From contig NC_080726.1 of the NCBI RefSeq assembly GCF_019097595.1, positions 17,087,705 through 17,151,704 on the forward strand: a stretch of 64,000 nucleotides of DNA. The letters are read 5' to 3'. The notes beneath the pieces are model-generated. The model had not been told where the DNA came from and did not search any database. It saw nothing but the letters and a program-made list of their open reading frames with translations. The position numbers and the translations under genes were made by a program. This document shows, one piece after another, positions 13,718 to 26,489 of the stretch. How positions within the stretch are numbered: the stretch's first letter is position 1; each line of letters starts with the position of its first letter. The DNA is from Hemibagrus wyckioides (taxonomy: Eukaryota > Chordata > Actinopteri > Siluriformes > Bagridae).

Positions 13718-13810
13718 GATACAGAATAAGGGAGGGAGAAAGAGAGGGAGGGAGAGAGGGAGGGAGATAGAGTGGAAGGGAGAGAGAGAGAAAGATTGAG
13801 GGAGAGAGGA
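13552..13810. repeat. Polypurine GA/GGGA tract
   Basis: About 260 bp of almost pure purine on the plus strand: (GA)n blocks separated by 'gggaggga' and 'atacagaga' units. Mirror-symmetric homopurine DNA of this kind can form triplex (H-DNA). The frames that read it as polyserine/leucine or RERE repeats are not genes. Confidence 0.9.
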
Positions 13811-15106
13811 TGAGGCGCAGGATAGCATCTGATTCTAAATAAGGAGCCTGAGTCAGATAGCTCCAACCGGAATAACTCTTAACCGTATCCAATTCTATCC
13901 ACTTTTTATATCAAGCTGCTGGTAAAAGCCTCTACTGACAATTTAGCCGTTCAGTTGGCCTCCTCACGCTCACGTCTGCTGCCCGTATAATCAGAGCAGG
14001 TTAGCATTAACACCAGCACTGTGGGTGAAGGGGGTAATGGTGGCTTTCATCAGCATGACAGGAAGAGAATTACGCTGTAGCTGAGCTTTAACCTCCTCCG
14101 CTGAGCCTTAAAGTGCTAATAAGAAGAAAAAAGATAAGAATAAGACTCTCTCTGTTAAACAGATGAGTTTGAAGTCAGTAGATTTGTTACTGACTCTGTA
14201 GGTGAGAGTACAGACGAAGCCTCTGATGTGCAGAAATCGACCAGTTCACCGTGAGTAACCCAATTCCCAGAGATCCCAGTGTTCCCCTCACTGCAGAACA
14301 AAAAGTCCACATGATTGAGTCAGACCTGATCCAGCACTTCCTAAGTGGGCAGAGTCTAGCCTAAGGTCCAGGTAGTGGAGACATCTCAGAGTGTTAATGC
14401 TGGATCATGTTTTTAAAGGTGTTGCTTCATGCTGTACGGTGTTGTGTTGGTTTGGATGTAGAAGTTAGGTGTGTAGAAGGAGTTCCAGCTCCAGCTCCAG
14501 CTCCACCACAGGGAGTTTTTGGTTCTGTGACAAGAACTAACTTGAGCTTTGATATCAGACCACACACACACACACACACGTTTGTCTTACTATCTTTGTG
14601 AGGACATTCCTTGGACATAATTGTTAAATCGGCAAATTAATGCATCTACAAATACAATCTCATGAAAGCTTTTGGCTAAAAACTTTTCTTTTTGCTTAAA
14701 AAACCCACATGTACACACAAACACAACTCGTCTGCTCACAACAAACAGAAGGGAGTGACCAGCAGGTGCTAACAGCGTTAGATTTCTTTCCACATGTGTG
14801 TGACTGAGGTGTAGTTTGAGGCATAAAGGGGTATTTTAGGTGGTTCAAATTAACACAACACACAGCTGATTATATACATGTTATATAAGATATCAGGGGA
14901 TTACAGGAGGAGAGAGAGAAGTGTGGGTCTGTGAGTCAGATATCATTTCTCTATTGCGACATGTTACTGGAATCATAAATCAGACACGGTTAAATCACGC
15001 CTTCAGTATTTATGTGACGATTTTTAAATAAGACTTTTACTTCTATGCTCTGACATCCACCCAAACTCTATAGATCGCTTGGTGATGTAGTTATTTGGCA
15101 GATTCA

Positions 15107-15135
15107 CCCCCCCTACCCCACCCACCGCCACCCCC
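15107..15135 (-). other. Putative G-quadruplex motif (minus strand)
   Basis: On the plus strand there are C runs of 7, 4, 3 and 5 at 15107-15113, 15116-15119, 15121-15123 and 15131-15135, separated by TA, A and a 7-base loop. The minus strand therefore meets the G3+N1-7 pattern. Function is unknown. Confidence 0.6.
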
Positions 15136-15278
15136 ACACTGTGAAATTAATTCCCTCGCTGCTGGTGTATGAATACAGTATGTAGGTCAGTCCCAGTAAA
15201 CATGAGTGTATCTTTATTTCTGTGATTGCAGTCCTATCGGATATTCTGCCAGTAATGCTGTGTGAGTATTTGTAAACG

Positions 15279-15309
<31 letters not shown>

Positions 15310-15456
15310 TTGTGTGTGTGATGCTAAAGGTCATGGCTGGAGGCAGTAATACACAGAGACAGCTGAGTCAGAGAACAGGAAACACACGATGGTTGTAATG
15401 TGGAAATCAGACACTGGAGCAGCGTGTTCTCTGTGTGTTTTCTCACGTCAGTATCA

Positions 15457-17350
15457 GCACCTTCACATCACCTCACTGCACCTTCACATCACCTCACTGC
15501 ACCTTCACATCACCTCACTGCACCTCCAACCTCACATCTCCTCACTGTACCTTCACATCACCTCACTGCACCTCCAACCTCACATCTCCTCACTGCACCT
15601 TCACATCACCTCACTGCACCTTCACATCACCTCACTGCACCTCCAACCTCACATCTCCTCACTGCACCTTCACATCACCTCACTGCACCTTCACATCACC
15701 TCACTGCACCTTCACATTACCTCACTGCACCTTCACATCACCTCACTGCACCTTCACATCACCTCACTGCACCTTCACATCACCTCACTGCACCTTCACA
15801 TTACCTCACTGCACCTTCACATCACCTCACTGCACCTTCACATCACCTCACTGCACCTTCACATTACCTCACTGCACCTCCAACCTCACATCTCCTCACT
15901 GCACCTTCACATCACCTCACTGCACCTTCACATCACCTCACTGCACCTTCACATTACCTCACTGCACCTTCACATCACCTCACTGCACCTTCACATCACC
16001 TCACTGCACCTTCACATTACCTCACTGCACCTCCAACCTCACATCTCCTCACTGCACCTTCACATCACCTCACTGCACCTTCACATCACCTCACTGCACC
16101 TTCACATCACCTCACTGCACCTTCACATCACCTCACTGCACCTTCACATTACCTCACTGCACCTCCAACCTCACATCTCCTCACTGCACCTTCACATCAC
16201 CTCACTGCACCTTCACATCACCTCACTGCACCTTCACATTACCTCACTGCACCTTCACATCACCTCACTGCACCTTCACATCACCTCACTGCACCTTCAC
16301 ATTACCTCACTGCACCTCCAACCTCACATCTCCTCACTGCACCTTCACATCACCTCACTGCACCTTCACATCACCTCACTGCACCTCCAACCTCACATCT
16401 CACTGCACCTTCACATCACCTCACTGCACCTTCACATCACCTCACTGCACCTTCACATCACCTCACTGCACCTCCAACCTCACATCACCTCACTGCACCT
16501 TCACATCACCTCACTGCACCTCCAACCTCATGTCTCCTCACTGCACCTTCACATCACCTCACTGCACCTTCACATCACCTCACTGCACCTCCAACCTCAC
16601 GTCTCCTCACTGCACCTTCACATCACCTCACTGCACCTCCAACCTCATGTCTCCTCACTGCACCTTCACATCACCTCACTGCACCTTCACATCACCTCAC
16701 TGCACCTCCACGTCACCTCACTGCACCTCCAACCTCACGTCTCCTCACTGCACATCCACGTCTCCTCACTGCACCTCCAACCTCACGTCTCCTCACTGCA
16801 CCTCCACGTCTCCTCACTGCACCTCCAACCTCACGTCTCCTCACTGCACCTCCACATCTCCTCACTGCACCTCCACATCTCCTCACTGCACCTTCACATC
16901 TCCTCACTGCACCTCCACATCTCCTCACTGCACCTCCAACCTCCACATCTCCTCGCTGCACCTTCACATCTCCTCACTGCACCTCCACATCTCCTCACTG
17001 CACCTCCAACCTCCACATCTCCTCACTGCACCTCCACATCACCTCACTGCACCTCCACATCTCCTCACTGCACCTCCACATCTCCTCACTGCACCTCCAC
17101 ATCATCTCACTGCACCTCCACGTCTCTTCACTGCACCTCCACGTCACCTCACTACACCTCCACGTCTCCTCACTGCATCTCCACGTCTCCTCACTACACC
17201 TCCACGTCTCCTCACTGCATCTCCACGTATCCTCACTACACCTCCACATCTCCTCACTACACCTCCACGTCTCCTCACTGCACCTCCACGTCTCCTCACT
17301 GCACCTCCACGTCTCCTCACTACACCTCCACGTCTCCTCACTGCACCTCA
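15457..17350. repeat. 21/27-bp minisatellite array
   Basis: The basic unit is 21 bp, 'accttcacatcacctcactg' plus one C. It is interspersed with a 27-bp variant containing 'acctccaacctcacatctc'. Toward the right (after about 16500) the unit changes to 'ctccacgtctcctcactgc', which introduces CpGs. The plus strand is C-rich and almost G-free. Because 21 and 27 are multiples of three and stops are absent, all three plus frames run open for about 650 codons; I do not regard these as genes. Confidence 0.95.
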
Positions 17351-20300
17351 TAATGTTGTGTTCTGATGTGTTGTGTTGTCTTGTGTTTTCTTGTGTTGTA
17401 AATGTGATGTGTTGTGATGTGATGTGATGTGATGTGATGTGTTGTGTTGTGATGTGATGTGTTGTGTAGTGTTTTGTTGTGATGTGTTGTGTAGTGTTTT
17501 GTTATGTTGTGTTTTGTTGTGTTGTGATGTGTTGTGTAGTGTTTTGTTGTGATGTGTTGTGATTTGATGTGTTGTGTTGTGTTGTCTTGTGTTTTGTTGT
17601 GATGTGATTTGATGTGATGTGACGTGACGTGACGTGACGATGTGATGTGATGTGTTGTGATGTGATGTGATGTGATGTGTTGTGATGAGATGTGATGTGT
17701 TGTGATGTGATGTGTTGTGATGTGTTGTGTTGTGATGTGATGTGTTGTGATGTGATGTGTTGTGATGTGATGTGATGTGATGTGTTGTGATGTGATGTGA
17801 TGTGTTGTGATGTGATGTGTTGTGATGTGATGTGATGTGATGTGTTGTGATGTGATGTGATGTGTTGTGTTGTGTTGTGATGTGTTGTGATGTGATGTGT
17901 TGTGATGTGATGTGTTGTGATGTGATGTGATGTGATGTGTTGTGATGTGATGTGTTGTGATGTGATGTGATGTGTTGTGATGTGTTGTGATGTGATGTGA
18001 TGTGATGTGTTGTGATGTGATGTGATGTGTTGTGATGTGATGTGTTGTGATGTGATGTGATGTGTTGTGATGTGATGTGATGTGATGTGTTGTGTTGTGA
18101 TGTGATGTGATGTGATGTGATGTGATGTGATGTGTTGTGATGTGATGTGATGTGATGTGTTGTCATGTGTTGTGATGTGATGTGATGTGATGTGTTGTGA
18201 TGTGATGTGATGTGATGTGATGTGTTGTGATGTGTTGTCATGTGTTGTGATGTGATGTGATGTGATGTGATGTGTTGTGATGTGTTGTCATGTGTTGTGA
18301 TGTGATGTGATGTGATGTGTTGTCATGTGTTGTGATGTGATGTGATGTGATGTGATGTGTTGTGATGTGTTGTCATGTGTTGTGATGTGATGTGATGTGA
18401 TGTGTTGTCATGTGTTGTGATGTGATGTGATGTGATGTGATGTGTTGTCATGTGTTGTGATGTGATGTGATGTGTTGTGATGTGATGTGTTGTGATGTGT
18501 TGTCATGTGTTGTGATGTGATGTGATGTGATGTGATGTGTTGTGATGTGTTGTCATGTGTTGTGATGTGATGTGATGTGATGTGATGTGTTGTGTTGTCA
18601 TGTGTTGTGATGTGATGTGATGTGATGTGATGTGTTGTGATGTGATGTGATGTGATGTGTTGTGATGTGATGTGTTGTGATGTGATGTGATGTGTTGTGA
18701 TGTGATGTGATGTGTTGTGATGTGATGTGATGTGATGTGATGTGATGTGTTGTGATGTGATGTGATGTGATGTGTTGTGGTGTGTTGTGATGTGATGTGA
18801 TGTGATGTGATGTGTTGTGTTGTGATGTGATGTGTTGTGATGTGTTGTGATGTGATGTGATGTGTTGTGTTGTGATGTGATGTGATGTGTTGTGATGTGA
18901 TGTGTTGTGATGTGTTGTGATGTGATGTGTTGTGATGTGATGTGTTGTGATGTGATGTGATGTGATGTGTTGTGATGTGTTGTGATGTGTTGTGTTGTGT
19001 TGTGATGTGATGTGATGTGATGTGTTGTGATGTGTTGTGATGTGATGAGATGAGATGAGATGAGATGAGATGAGATGTGATGTGATGTGTTGTGATGTGA
19101 TGTGTTGTGATGTGATGTGTTGTGTTGTGTTGTGTTGTGTTGTGTTGTGTTGTGTTGTGTTGTGTTGTGATGTGATGTGTTGTGTTGTGTTGTGTTGTGA
19201 TGTGTTGTGATGTGATGTGTTGTGATGTGATGTGATGTGTTGTGATGTGTTGTGATGTGATGTGTTGTGTTGTGTTGTGATGTGATGTGTTGTGATGTGA
19301 TGTGTTGTGATGTGTTGTGATGTGTTGTGATGTGATGTGATGTGTTGTGTTGTGATGTGATGTGTTGTGTTGTGATGTGTTGTGATGTGTTGTGTTGTGA
19401 TGTGATGTGTTGTGATGTGATGTGATCTGTTGTGTTGTGTTGTGATGTGTTGTGTTGTGTTGTGATGTGTTGTGTTGTGTTGTGATGTGTTGTGATGTGA
19501 TGTGTTGTGTTGTGATGTGTTGTGATGTGTTGTGTTGTGTTGTGTTGTGATGTGATGTGATGTGTTGTGTTGTGTTGTGTTGTGTTGTGATGTGATGTGA
19601 TGTGTTGTGTTGTGATGTGTTGTGATGTGATGTGATGTGATGTGATGTGTTGTGTTGTGTTGTGATGTGATGTGATGTGATGTGTTGTGATGTGTTGTGT
19701 TGTGTTGTGTTGTGATGTGTTGTGATGTGATGTGATGTGATGTGTTGTGATGTGTTGTGATGTGATGTGATGTGATGTGTTGTGATGTGATGTGATCTGT
19801 TGTGTTGTGTTGTGATGTGATGTGTTGTGTTATGATGTGTTGTGTTGTGTTGTGTTGTGTTGTGTTGTGATGTGTTGTGATGTGATGTGATGTGATGTGT
19901 TGTGATGTGATGTGTTGTGTTGTGTTGTGTTGTGATGTGTTGTGTTGTGATGTGATGTGTTGTGATGTGTTGTGATGTGATGTGTTGTGATGTGTTGTGA
20001 TGTGTTGTGATGTGATGTGTTGTGATGTGTTGTGTTGTGATGTGATGTGTTGTGATGTGATGTGATCTGTTGTGTTGTGTTGTGTTGTGTTGTGTTGTGT
20101 TGTGTTGTGATGAGATGTGATGTGATGTGTTGTGATGTGATCTGTTGTGTTGTGTTGTGTTATGATGTGTTGTGTTGTGATGTGATGTGATGTGATGTGA
20201 TGTGATGTGTTGTGATGTGATGTGTTGTGATGTGATCTGTTGTGTTGTGTTGTGTTGTGTTGTGTTGTGTTGTGTTGTGTTGTGTTGTGTTGTGTTGTGT

Positions 20301-23300
20301 TGTGATGTGATGTGATGTGTTGTGATGTGATGTGTTGTGATGTGATGTGATGTGATCTGTTGTGTTGTGTTGTGTTGTGTTGTGATGTGTTGTGTTGTGT
20401 TGTGTTGTGTTGTGTTGTGTTATGATGAGATGTGATGTGTTGTGATGTGATGTGATGTGATGTGATGTGTTGTGTTGTGTTGTGTTGTGATGAGATGAGA
20501 TGAGATGTGATGTGATGTGATGTGTTGTGTTGTGATGAGATGTGATGTGATCTGTTGTGTTGTGTTGTGTTATGATGTGTTGTGTTGTGTTGTGTTGTGT
20601 TGTGTTGTGTTGTGATGTGTTGTGATGTGATGTGATGTGATGTGTTGTGATGTGATGTGTTGTGTTGTGTTGTGATGTGTTGTGTTGTGTTGTGATGTGT
20701 TGTGATGTGATGTGTTGTGATGTGTTGTGTTGTGTTGTGTTGTGATGTGTTGTGATGTGATGTGATGTGTTGTGATGTGATCTGTTGTGTTGTGTTGTGT
20801 TGTGATGAGATGAGATGTGATGTGTTGTGTTATGATATGATGTGTTGTGTTGTGTTGTGTTGTGTTGTGTTGTGTTGTGATGTTATGTTATGTGATGTGA
20901 TGTGATGTGTTGTGATGTGATGTGTTGTGATGTGATCTGTTGTGTTGTGTTGTGATGAGATGTGATGTGATGTGATGTGTTGTGATGTGTTGTGATGTGA
21001 TGTGATCTGTTGTGTTGTGTTGTGTTATGATGTGTTGTGTTGTGTTGTGTTGTGATGTGATGTGATGTGATGTGATGTGATGTGATGTGATGTGTTGTGA
21101 TGTGATGTGATGTGATGTGATGTGTTGTGATGTGATGTGATGTGATCTGTTGTGTTGTGTTGTGATGTGATGTGTTGTGTTATGATGTGTTGTGTTGTGT
21201 TGTGTTGTGATGTGTTGTGATGTGATGTGATGTGATGTGTTGTGATGTGATGTGTTGTGTTGTGTTGTGTTGTGTTGTGATGTGTTGTGTTGTGATGTGA
21301 TGTGATGTGTTGTGATGTGTTGTGATGTGTTGTGTTGTGTTGTGATGTGTTGTGATGTGATGTGTTGTGATGTGATCTGTTGTGTTGTGTTGTGTTGTGT
21401 TGTGATGAGATGAGATGTGATGTGTTGTGTTATGATATGATATGATGTGATGTGTTGTGTTGTGATGTGATGTGATGTGATGTGTTGTGTTGTGATGTTA
21501 TGTTATGTGATGTGATGTGTTGTGATGTGTTGTGATGTGATGTGTTGTGATGTGATCTGTTGTGTTGTGTTGTGATGAGATGTGATGTGATGTGATGTGA
21601 TGTGATGTGATGTGATGTGATGTGATGTGTTGTGATGTGATGTGTTGTGATGTGATCTGTTGTGTTGTGTTGTGTTATGATGTGTTGTGTTGTGTTGTGA
21701 TGTGATGTGATGTGATGTGATGTGATGTGTTGTGATGTGATGTGTTGTGATGTGATGTGATCTGTTGTGTTGTGTTGTGATGTGTTGTGTTGTGTTGTGT
21801 TATGATGAGATGTGATGTGATGTGTTGTGATGTGATGTGTTGTGTTGTGTTGTGTTGTGATGAGATGAGATGAGATGAGATGAGATGTGATGTGTTGTGA
21901 TGTGATGTGTTGTGTTGTGATGAGATGTGATGTGATCTGTTGTGTTGTGTTGTGTTATGATGTGTTGTGTTGTGTTGTGTTGTGTTGTGTTGTGTTGTGA
22001 TGTGTTGTGATGTGATGTGTTGTGATGTGATGTGTTGTGTTGTGATGTGTTGTGTTGTGATGTGATGTGATGTGTTGTGATGTGTTGTGTTGTGTTGTGT
22101 TGTGATGTGTTGTGATGTGATGTGATGTGTTGTGATGTGATGTGTTGTGTTGTGTTGTGATGAGATGTGATGTGATGTGATGTGTTGTGTTGTGTTATGA
22201 TGTGATGTGTTGTGTTGTGTTGTGTTGTGTTGTGTTGTGATGTTATGTGATGTGATGTGTTGTGATGTGTTGTGATGTGATGTGTTGTGATGTGATCTGT
22301 TGTGTTGTGTTGTGATGAGATGTGATGTGATGTGATGTGATGTGATGTGTTGTGTTGTGTTGTGTTGTGTTGTGATGTTATGTGATGTGATGTGATGTGT
22401 TGTGATGTGTTGTGATGTGATGTGTTGTGATGTGATCTGTTGTGTTGTGTTGTGATGAGATGTGATGTGATGTGATGTGATGTGTTGTGTTGTGTTGTGT
22501 TGTGTTATGATGTGATGTGTTGTGATGTGATGTGATGTGATGTGATGTGATGTGTTGTGATGTGATGTGTTGTGATGTGTTGTGATGTGATGTGTTGTGT
22601 TGTGTTGTGTTATGATGTGATGTGATGTGATGTGTTGTGATCTGTTGTGTTATGATGTGATGTGATGTGATGTGATGTGTTGTGATGTGATGTGTTGTGA
22701 TGTGATCTGTTGTGATGTGTTGTGTTGTGTTGTGTTGTGTTGTGTTGTGATGTGATGTGTTGTGTTGTGATGTGTTGTGTTGTGTTGTGTTATGATGTGA
22801 TGTGATGTGTTGTGATGTGATCTGTTGTGATGTGTTGTGTTGTGTTGTGTTGTGTTGTGATGTGTTGTGTTGTGATGTGATGTGTTGTGTTGTGTTGTGA
22901 TGTGTTGTGATGTGTTGTGTTGTGATGTGATCTGTTGTGATGTGTTGTGTTGTGTTGTGTTGTGATCTGTTGTGATGTGATGTGTTGTGATGTGTTGTGT
23001 TGTGTTATGATGTGATGTGTTGTGTTGTGTTGTGTTGTGTTGTGATGTGTTGTGTTGTGTTGTGATGTGTTGTGTTGTGTTGTGATGTGTTGTGTTGTGA
23101 TCTGTTGTGATGTGATGTGTTGTGATGTGTTGTGTTGTGTTATGATGTGATGTGATGTGTTGTGTTGTGTTGTGTTGTGATGTGTTGTGTTGTGATGTGT
23201 TGTGTTGTGTTGTGATCTGTTGTGATGTGATGTGTTGTGATGTGTTGTGTTGTGTTATGATGTGATGTGATGTGATGTGTTGTGTTGTGTTGTGATGTGT

Positions 23301-23822
23301 TGTGATGTGTTGTGTTGTGTTGTGTTGTGTTGTGATGTGTTGTTGTGTTGTGATGTGTTGTGTTGTGATGTGTTGTGTTGTGTTGTGTTGTGTTGTGATG
23401 TGTTGTGTTGTGATGTGTTGTGTTGTGATGTGATCTGTTGTGATGTGTTGTGTTGTGTTGTGTTGTGATCTGTTGTGATGTGTTGTGTTGTGTTGTGATG
23501 TGTTGTGTTGTGTTGTGTTGTGATGTGTTGTGTTGTGATGTGATCTGTTGTGATGTGTTGTGTTGTGATGTGATGTGATGTGTTGTGTTGTGATGTGTTG
23601 TGTTGTGTTGTGATGTGTTGTGTTGTGATGTGTTGTGATGTGATCTGTTGTGATGTGTTGTGTTGTGTTGTGATCTGTTGTGATGTGTTGTGTTGTGATG
23701 TGTTGTGTTGTGATGTGTTGTGATGCAATGTGATGTGTTGTGTTGTGTTGTGATGTGATGTTATCTGTTGTGACATGGTGTGTTGTGATGTCCCGTGTTG
23801 TGTTATGTTGTTTTGTGTTGTC
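17351..23822. repeat. Pentamer (TGTGA/TGTGT)n satellite, about 6.5 kb
   Basis: Almost the whole tract is built of the 5-mers TGTGA and TGTGT in irregular order, with minor variants TGTCA (about 18160-18610), TGAGA (clusters near 19046, 20491, 21861), TCTGT after TGTGA (from about 19425 on), TATGA and TGTTA. From 17641 to about 23340 the 5-bp register never slips: only substitutions are seen. C is nearly absent from the plus strand, occurring mainly in TGTCA and TCTGT. Minus-strand frames (e.g. HNTTQHITTDH) are by-products. Confidence 0.96.
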
Positions 23823-25209
23823 CATTACCAGAATTCAGTTTAATGCACAAAAAGGAAAACCTCTGGCTAAATTTAAAACAGAAAAACTTGTTTGTTTGAC
23901 AATTGTATAAGATACATTAATTTATTTCATTTCTTGTTCATTCTCTGAAACAGCACTGAGTGATATGATGATATCCACATTGTTATAAACGATGCCACAA
24001 CATGATTTTCTGAGATATTGTGAATTACTGACTTGAACAGCTGATTTGCTACAGATTTTAAATTCTCCTTTTTACTTTCATAAAATAATACATATTTTTA
24101 GAATGTAAACATTTATTTTATATGAGTTTAGATATAAAACACTTCTGCATTTTTAAAAAAAAAAACAACATTTTATATAATATCCCGTCTCAGTTTTCTT
24201 TAGTCCAGGCTGAACGGTTTGTAATTCAGGTCTATAAGATAAGTTGGGGCTGTTTAGCTATCTGTAAGACTCCACAGCTTAGTGACGCACTCGATAAAAA
24301 CGAGAAATCTGTATTAAAGGATGTTGTGAATTGCAGGAAGTGAAAACAGCATCAAAAAGTGAGGAAGCTGTAAAACACTATGCAGTTTATATTGTGCAGT
24401 AAATCAGATTCTAAAACACTGCGATGTCATGCAGCAGATCGGATTCTCCTGTGAGCTGCTCATCACCCTGAGCTCTGAACACAATTATTATTATTCTTTT
24501 TTAAATTAAGGACACACTGAGGGTCACCGAAAGGGCAGAACGAAACAATTTCCTCGAACCTGATATCCCATCTTGCACTACTCACCGATACAAAATCAAT
24601 GTTTATCAAATAAAGCGACAAATCAAGCACACAGAGTCCAGCTTCAGGTTACTCGGTTAGGAACAAAATAAAATCTGCAACTGACATCTTCCATATTCAC
24701 TCCACAGCTTTGCCTCAGCTTAACTAATGTAGTGATTTGATATAAAACCTTAGCCATTAATCAGTTCCAGACAGAAGCACAAACTCGGTCACTTATTTTC
24801 ATCCTGCTACAGCGACTACGGAACAACAGCAAAAGCAAAAAACAAACAGAAAATCAGCCTGTGCCTGTGCCGTGGCTCCGTCCTGGACTGATCACTCACC
24901 TCCCCTCCCCTGCCTCATCCATGCCACAGCTGAAACTCATCCCAGACACACAGACGGATGGACTGACATAACAAAAAGAGTGGACGAGACGCTGGAGGTG
25001 AAGCGATGGCTGCAACTCCACTACTCCCTGGAAGAGATGGACGTGGCCACGCCCCTTCTGGAGGGATTAACTTTGAGGAGGCGACAAAGACACACGTGTT
25101 CCTCCCCATCAGCACGTGAGTCCTCACCCACACACCTCAGGGGAACGGATCAACCGCTCGCTTCTTCATAACAAGTATGTGTTAAGAGCCGGTGTGAGCG
25201 TGTGGAGAG

Positions 25210-25248
<39 letters not shown>

Positions 25249-25639
25249 GGGAGGAGTGTGAAGGTGATAAAGCTGGGGACAGTAATGACACAGTTCTCGT
25301 CTCTTTCTTCCACTCCGTCCGTCTCTCAGAGCGACAGCACAGTGGGCCGTACCCAGCTCTCAGCCTCTGACTGGCAGAGCGCTGAGCTCCGAGTCTCACA
25401 TTCCCTCTGTTTCCTTTAGCACAGCTGCAGGAGCGCACTCATAAATGCTACACACGCCATGACGAATGAAGTAAACAATTCTGATATGAGGATTTAATGG
25501 ATAAATGTGCATTGGGACGCTGTTGCAATGCAACGAACAACAAACCAAAAAAAATAAAAAATCACCAGGCGTCAGAGCAGTCTGATAAGATGCATTGCTA
25601 ATGCAAGCAACCATAAGCCTATTAATCTTCATGCAGTTT
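23823..25639. other. Unique non-coding sequence
   Basis: No recognisable exon. The stretch 24860-25180 is more GC-rich than its surroundings and contains the frame 24872-25171, but I recognise no protein in it and see no splice pattern. A (GT)/(GA) microsatellite lies at about 25211-25250. It could hold a numbl 5' untranslated exon or an enhancer, but nothing in the sequence proves it. Confidence 0.35.
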
Positions 25640-26035
25640 CAGCAACGGATTTATCCTGGGTTGTTCAGGATTGTCGTAGATCAGAAGCCTATCCCAGGAA
25701 TGCTGGATACATGCCAACACATCCTGGACTGGACATCAGTCCACCACATGGGAGCTATCCTTCGAATACTGCGAGTAGGGCAGGAGGACACCTCATATAG
25801 ATGACCTACCCAGACAACACTCGGGAGTGAGGTTTGGAACACACCCTGGACGGGTTGCCAGTTCAGTGCAGTACATTTATTCACACCAGCAAACACCTAC
25901 TGCTACGACATGTGGGAGGAAACCAGGAACCCAGAGGAAACCTGCAGTGGGGGAACAAGAACTCTCCACACCTGAGCTCAGGACTGAACCTTGGAGCTGA
26001 GAGGGACAAACACTACCCACTGCACCACCATGACA
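25640..26035 (-). mobile_element. Diverged SINE/L2-tail element, minus orientation
   Basis: It carries the landmarks of the element at 44868-45213 in the same orientation, heavily mutated: 'agcctatcccaggaatgctgg', 'catcctggactggacatcag', 'acatgtgggaggaaacc', 'ggaacccagaggaaacc' and 'actgcaccaccatgac'. These correspond on the minus strand to the tRNA-like head, the body ('ggtttcctcccac') and the L2-like tail. There is no intact open frame and it is an old copy. Confidence 0.65.
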
Positions 26036-26489
26036 GAGTTATAGAACTGAAATCCTTACAACCATCCTGCTCACACTTATCTTATAGAATCTTATGGATA
26101 AGTTTAAATGCTTTGTTTATTTTATGAACCATCATGAATAGATGTTCACTTTATTCAGTAATTCATATTGACTTAGAGTCGAGGCACCTGGTACAGAGGT
26201 GTATGTGGAGTTTCATGTGAGTTATGATGAAGCACGCTGGGAGGAGGATCATATCATCTTGCTAATTGAAACTCGTCCAGACGGACCGGTGTAGGCAGTG
26301 GATTGACGGCGTTCCGTCCCAGTTTCTCCTGACCCAAATGCGAGGCCACCAGCAGAGATGCTTTATTGTGTTCATATGGACAATTAACCAGACTCACTGT
26401 GTCCTCGATGCCTCATCGCCCAGAGTCAGTGAGCAGATGGGACTTAGATACATACACACACACACAACCCCATACGGTACATAGTCTAC
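26036..26489. other. Short non-coding spacer
   Basis: AT-rich at first, then 26270-26450 unique sequence of moderate GC content with no coding homology that I recognise. It ends in a short (CA)n at about 26453-26465 that leads into the CACT array. Confidence 0.35.

Larger units (their letters stand above)
12927..15456. other. Non-coding spacer between arrays
   Basis: No gene is seen. It contains (CA)n at about 13047-13076, (TG)n at 13122-13144, the GA-rich tract at 13552-13810, (CA)n at about 14562-14579, a G4-capable C-rich run at 15107-15135 and interrupted (TG)n at about 15279-15319. Confidence 0.4.

Noticed and set aside
15389..17427. Three overlapping 640-675-residue frames rich in His, Thr, Ser and Pro
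   Set aside because: All three forward frames of the 21/27-bp array are open at once because the unit lacks stop codons, which is expected from a repeat and not from a gene.
22650..23825. 391-residue His/Thr/Gln-rich frame on the minus strand
   Set aside because: Translation of the pentamer satellite; period 5 makes all frames equivalent and there is no gene signal.
24872..25171. 99-residue plus-strand frame in a GC-richer patch
   Set aside because: I recognise no family, the frame is not flanked by splice sites that would join it to a gene, and overlapping frames of similar length exist on the other strand.
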